Of a stretch of 6,143 nucleotides of DNA, positions 5,746 through 6,143 are shown one piece after another (the first letter of the stretch is position 1; each line of letters starts with the position of its first letter). Under the pieces are notes generated by a model that saw only the letters and a program-made list of their open reading frames with translations, searched no databases and was not told where the DNA came from. The stretch is taken from contig JAJRCO010000386.1 in the NCBI GenBank assembly GCA_028678905.1, forward strand, positions 1 through 6,143, in the 5' to 3' direction. The translations under genes were made by a program, and so were the position numbers. Source of the stretch: Methanomicrobiales archaeon. Lineage in GTDB: Archaea > Halobacteriota > Methanomicrobia > Methanomicrobiales > JACTUA01.

Positions 5746-5850
5746 ATGTTGGGACTACCTGTGCAGACCATAATATTGGTCGGAGGAGCGGTTATAATCA
5801 TCCTGATCCTGCTTATCTGGTGGGGTTTTTATTTTAGGGGAGGGATTTAA
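5746..5850 (+). CDS. 34-residue single-pass membrane peptide, candidate symporter accessory protein
   Basis: The ORF starts MLGLPVQTIILVGGAV. A strongly hydrophobic core of about 22 residues (8-30, rich in I, L, V and ending in WWGFYF) is followed by the short charged tail RGGI. This is the pattern of a one-span membrane microprotein. Its TAA is directly followed by the GTG of a sodium:solute symporter gene, with no bases between, and the symporter's ribosome site lies inside its last codons. Short membrane peptides encoded just before sodium:solute symporters are known in methanogens as symporter small accessory proteins. I infer the same role from position, size and the MLG start, not from a sequence match. 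The frame is intact although the partner gene is broken. Confidence 0.6.
   Translation: MLGLPVQTIILVGGAVIIILILLIWWGFYFRGGI
5837..5844 (+). promoter_or_regulatory. Strong ribosome binding site for the symporter GTG start
   Basis: GGGGAGGG lies six bases before GTG at 5851 and within the 3' end of the small peptide gene. It is one of the best Shine-Dalgarno matches in the window. It supports GTG as the original symporter start and coupling of the two genes. Confidence 0.6.
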
Positions 5851-6143
5851 GTGGCAGAACCCCTCGAGATCGCAATTGTCCTGGTATACTTATCGCCCTT
5901 GTCGTAATCGGCGGATATTCCTCCCGGAAAATTAAAAACTGTGATGACTTTATCTGCGCCGGCCGGACCATACGGTTCTGGATGTTCACCTGCTGATGAT
6001 CGGGACAGTATGCAGCGGGATGTCTATACTGGGCGTGGCCGGATTTGGTTTTTCGTTCTGGCTGGCCAGGCATCTGGGAATAGATAGCAGTGCCCCTGGC
6101 TATCGCGTTCTGTATCGTCTTTTTTGGGGTGAAAATTCAGAAA
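5851..6143 (+). pseudogene. Sodium:solute symporter (SSS family), N-terminal part, frame broken; continues past the window
   Basis: From GTG 5851 the product begins VAEPLEIAIVLVYL, then runs into a stop. Shifting frame near 5891 gives IALVVIGGYSSRKIKN and DDFICAGRTIRFWMFT. A second shift near 5992 gives LMIGTVCSGMSILGVAGFGF. A third near 6055 gives SGWPGIWE, a TAG at 6081-6083 (probably from CAG), then IAVPLAIAFCIVFFGVKIQK to the edge. Joined, these read as the first two to three membrane spans of an SSS transporter. The DDF-[IL]-x-AGR motif after span 1 and the Gly/Ser-rich second span typical of the sodium site region are both present. The inferred changes are -1, -1 and +1 plus one nonsense change in under 300 bases. 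Members import small organic solutes with Na+; the substrate cannot be told. The rest of the gene lies outside the window. Sequencing error is the alternative to true decay. Confidence 0.8.

Noticed and set aside
1..6143. Insertion sequence, prophage, toxin-antitoxin, CRISPR or tRNA features
   Set aside because: No transposase-like frame, terminal inverted repeats, regularly spaced direct repeats or cloverleaf-like sequence could be seen on either strand. The long reverse-strand open frames lie opposite real genes and read as shadows.

Overview
The window looks like chromosomal DNA of a methanogenic archaeon, most likely order Methanomicrobiales. Three things point there. Promoters have an archaeal BRE/TATA layout, clearest at 1690-1704. 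The cimA-ilvB-ilvN gene order and the CimA sequence resemble methanogen proteins. The flanking membrane proteins (a DUF4013-like protein, a zinc-ribbon/TM2-like protein, and a short peptide paired with a sodium:solute symporter) are types I associate with this group. The placement rests on recalled family resemblance, not on a search.

Layout, left to right, all on the + strand. (1) The last 55 codons of a PurH-type AICAR transformylase end at 169. (2) A decayed gene for a DUF4013-like membrane protein (264-913) keeps its TATA box and ribosome binding site but has five single-base frameshifts and one in-frame stop. (3) A hairpin-rich intergenic stretch follows (914-1169). (4) An intact gene encodes a small zinc-ribbon membrane protein (1170-1610). 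(5) A strong archaeal promoter with a palindrome at the expected start of transcription precedes a tightly coupled operon: cimA (1744-3231), ilvB (3228-4967) and ilvN (4964-5467), with 4-base ATGA overlaps at both junctions. (6) A non-coding stretch with a T7 tract is probably the end of that operon. (7) A 34-residue single-pass membrane peptide (5746-5850) abuts the start of a sodium:solute symporter gene. The symporter reading frame is broken three times and has one in-frame stop before the window ends.

The operon makes functional sense. CimA would condense pyruvate with acetyl-CoA to citramalate, the threonine-independent way to make 2-oxobutanoate. IlvB with its regulatory subunit IlvN then uses 2-oxobutanoate (isoleucine branch) or a second pyruvate (valine/leucine branch). 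The next enzyme, ketol-acid reductoisomerase (IlvC), does not follow ilvN here and must be encoded elsewhere.

I found no new biological system, mobile element, CRISPR array or RNA gene. The most notable pattern is the contrast between an intact 3.7-kb biosynthetic operon and two flanking membrane-protein genes that both carry several small frame-breaking lesions. This could be genuine gene decay or sequence error, and the raw reads would decide it.
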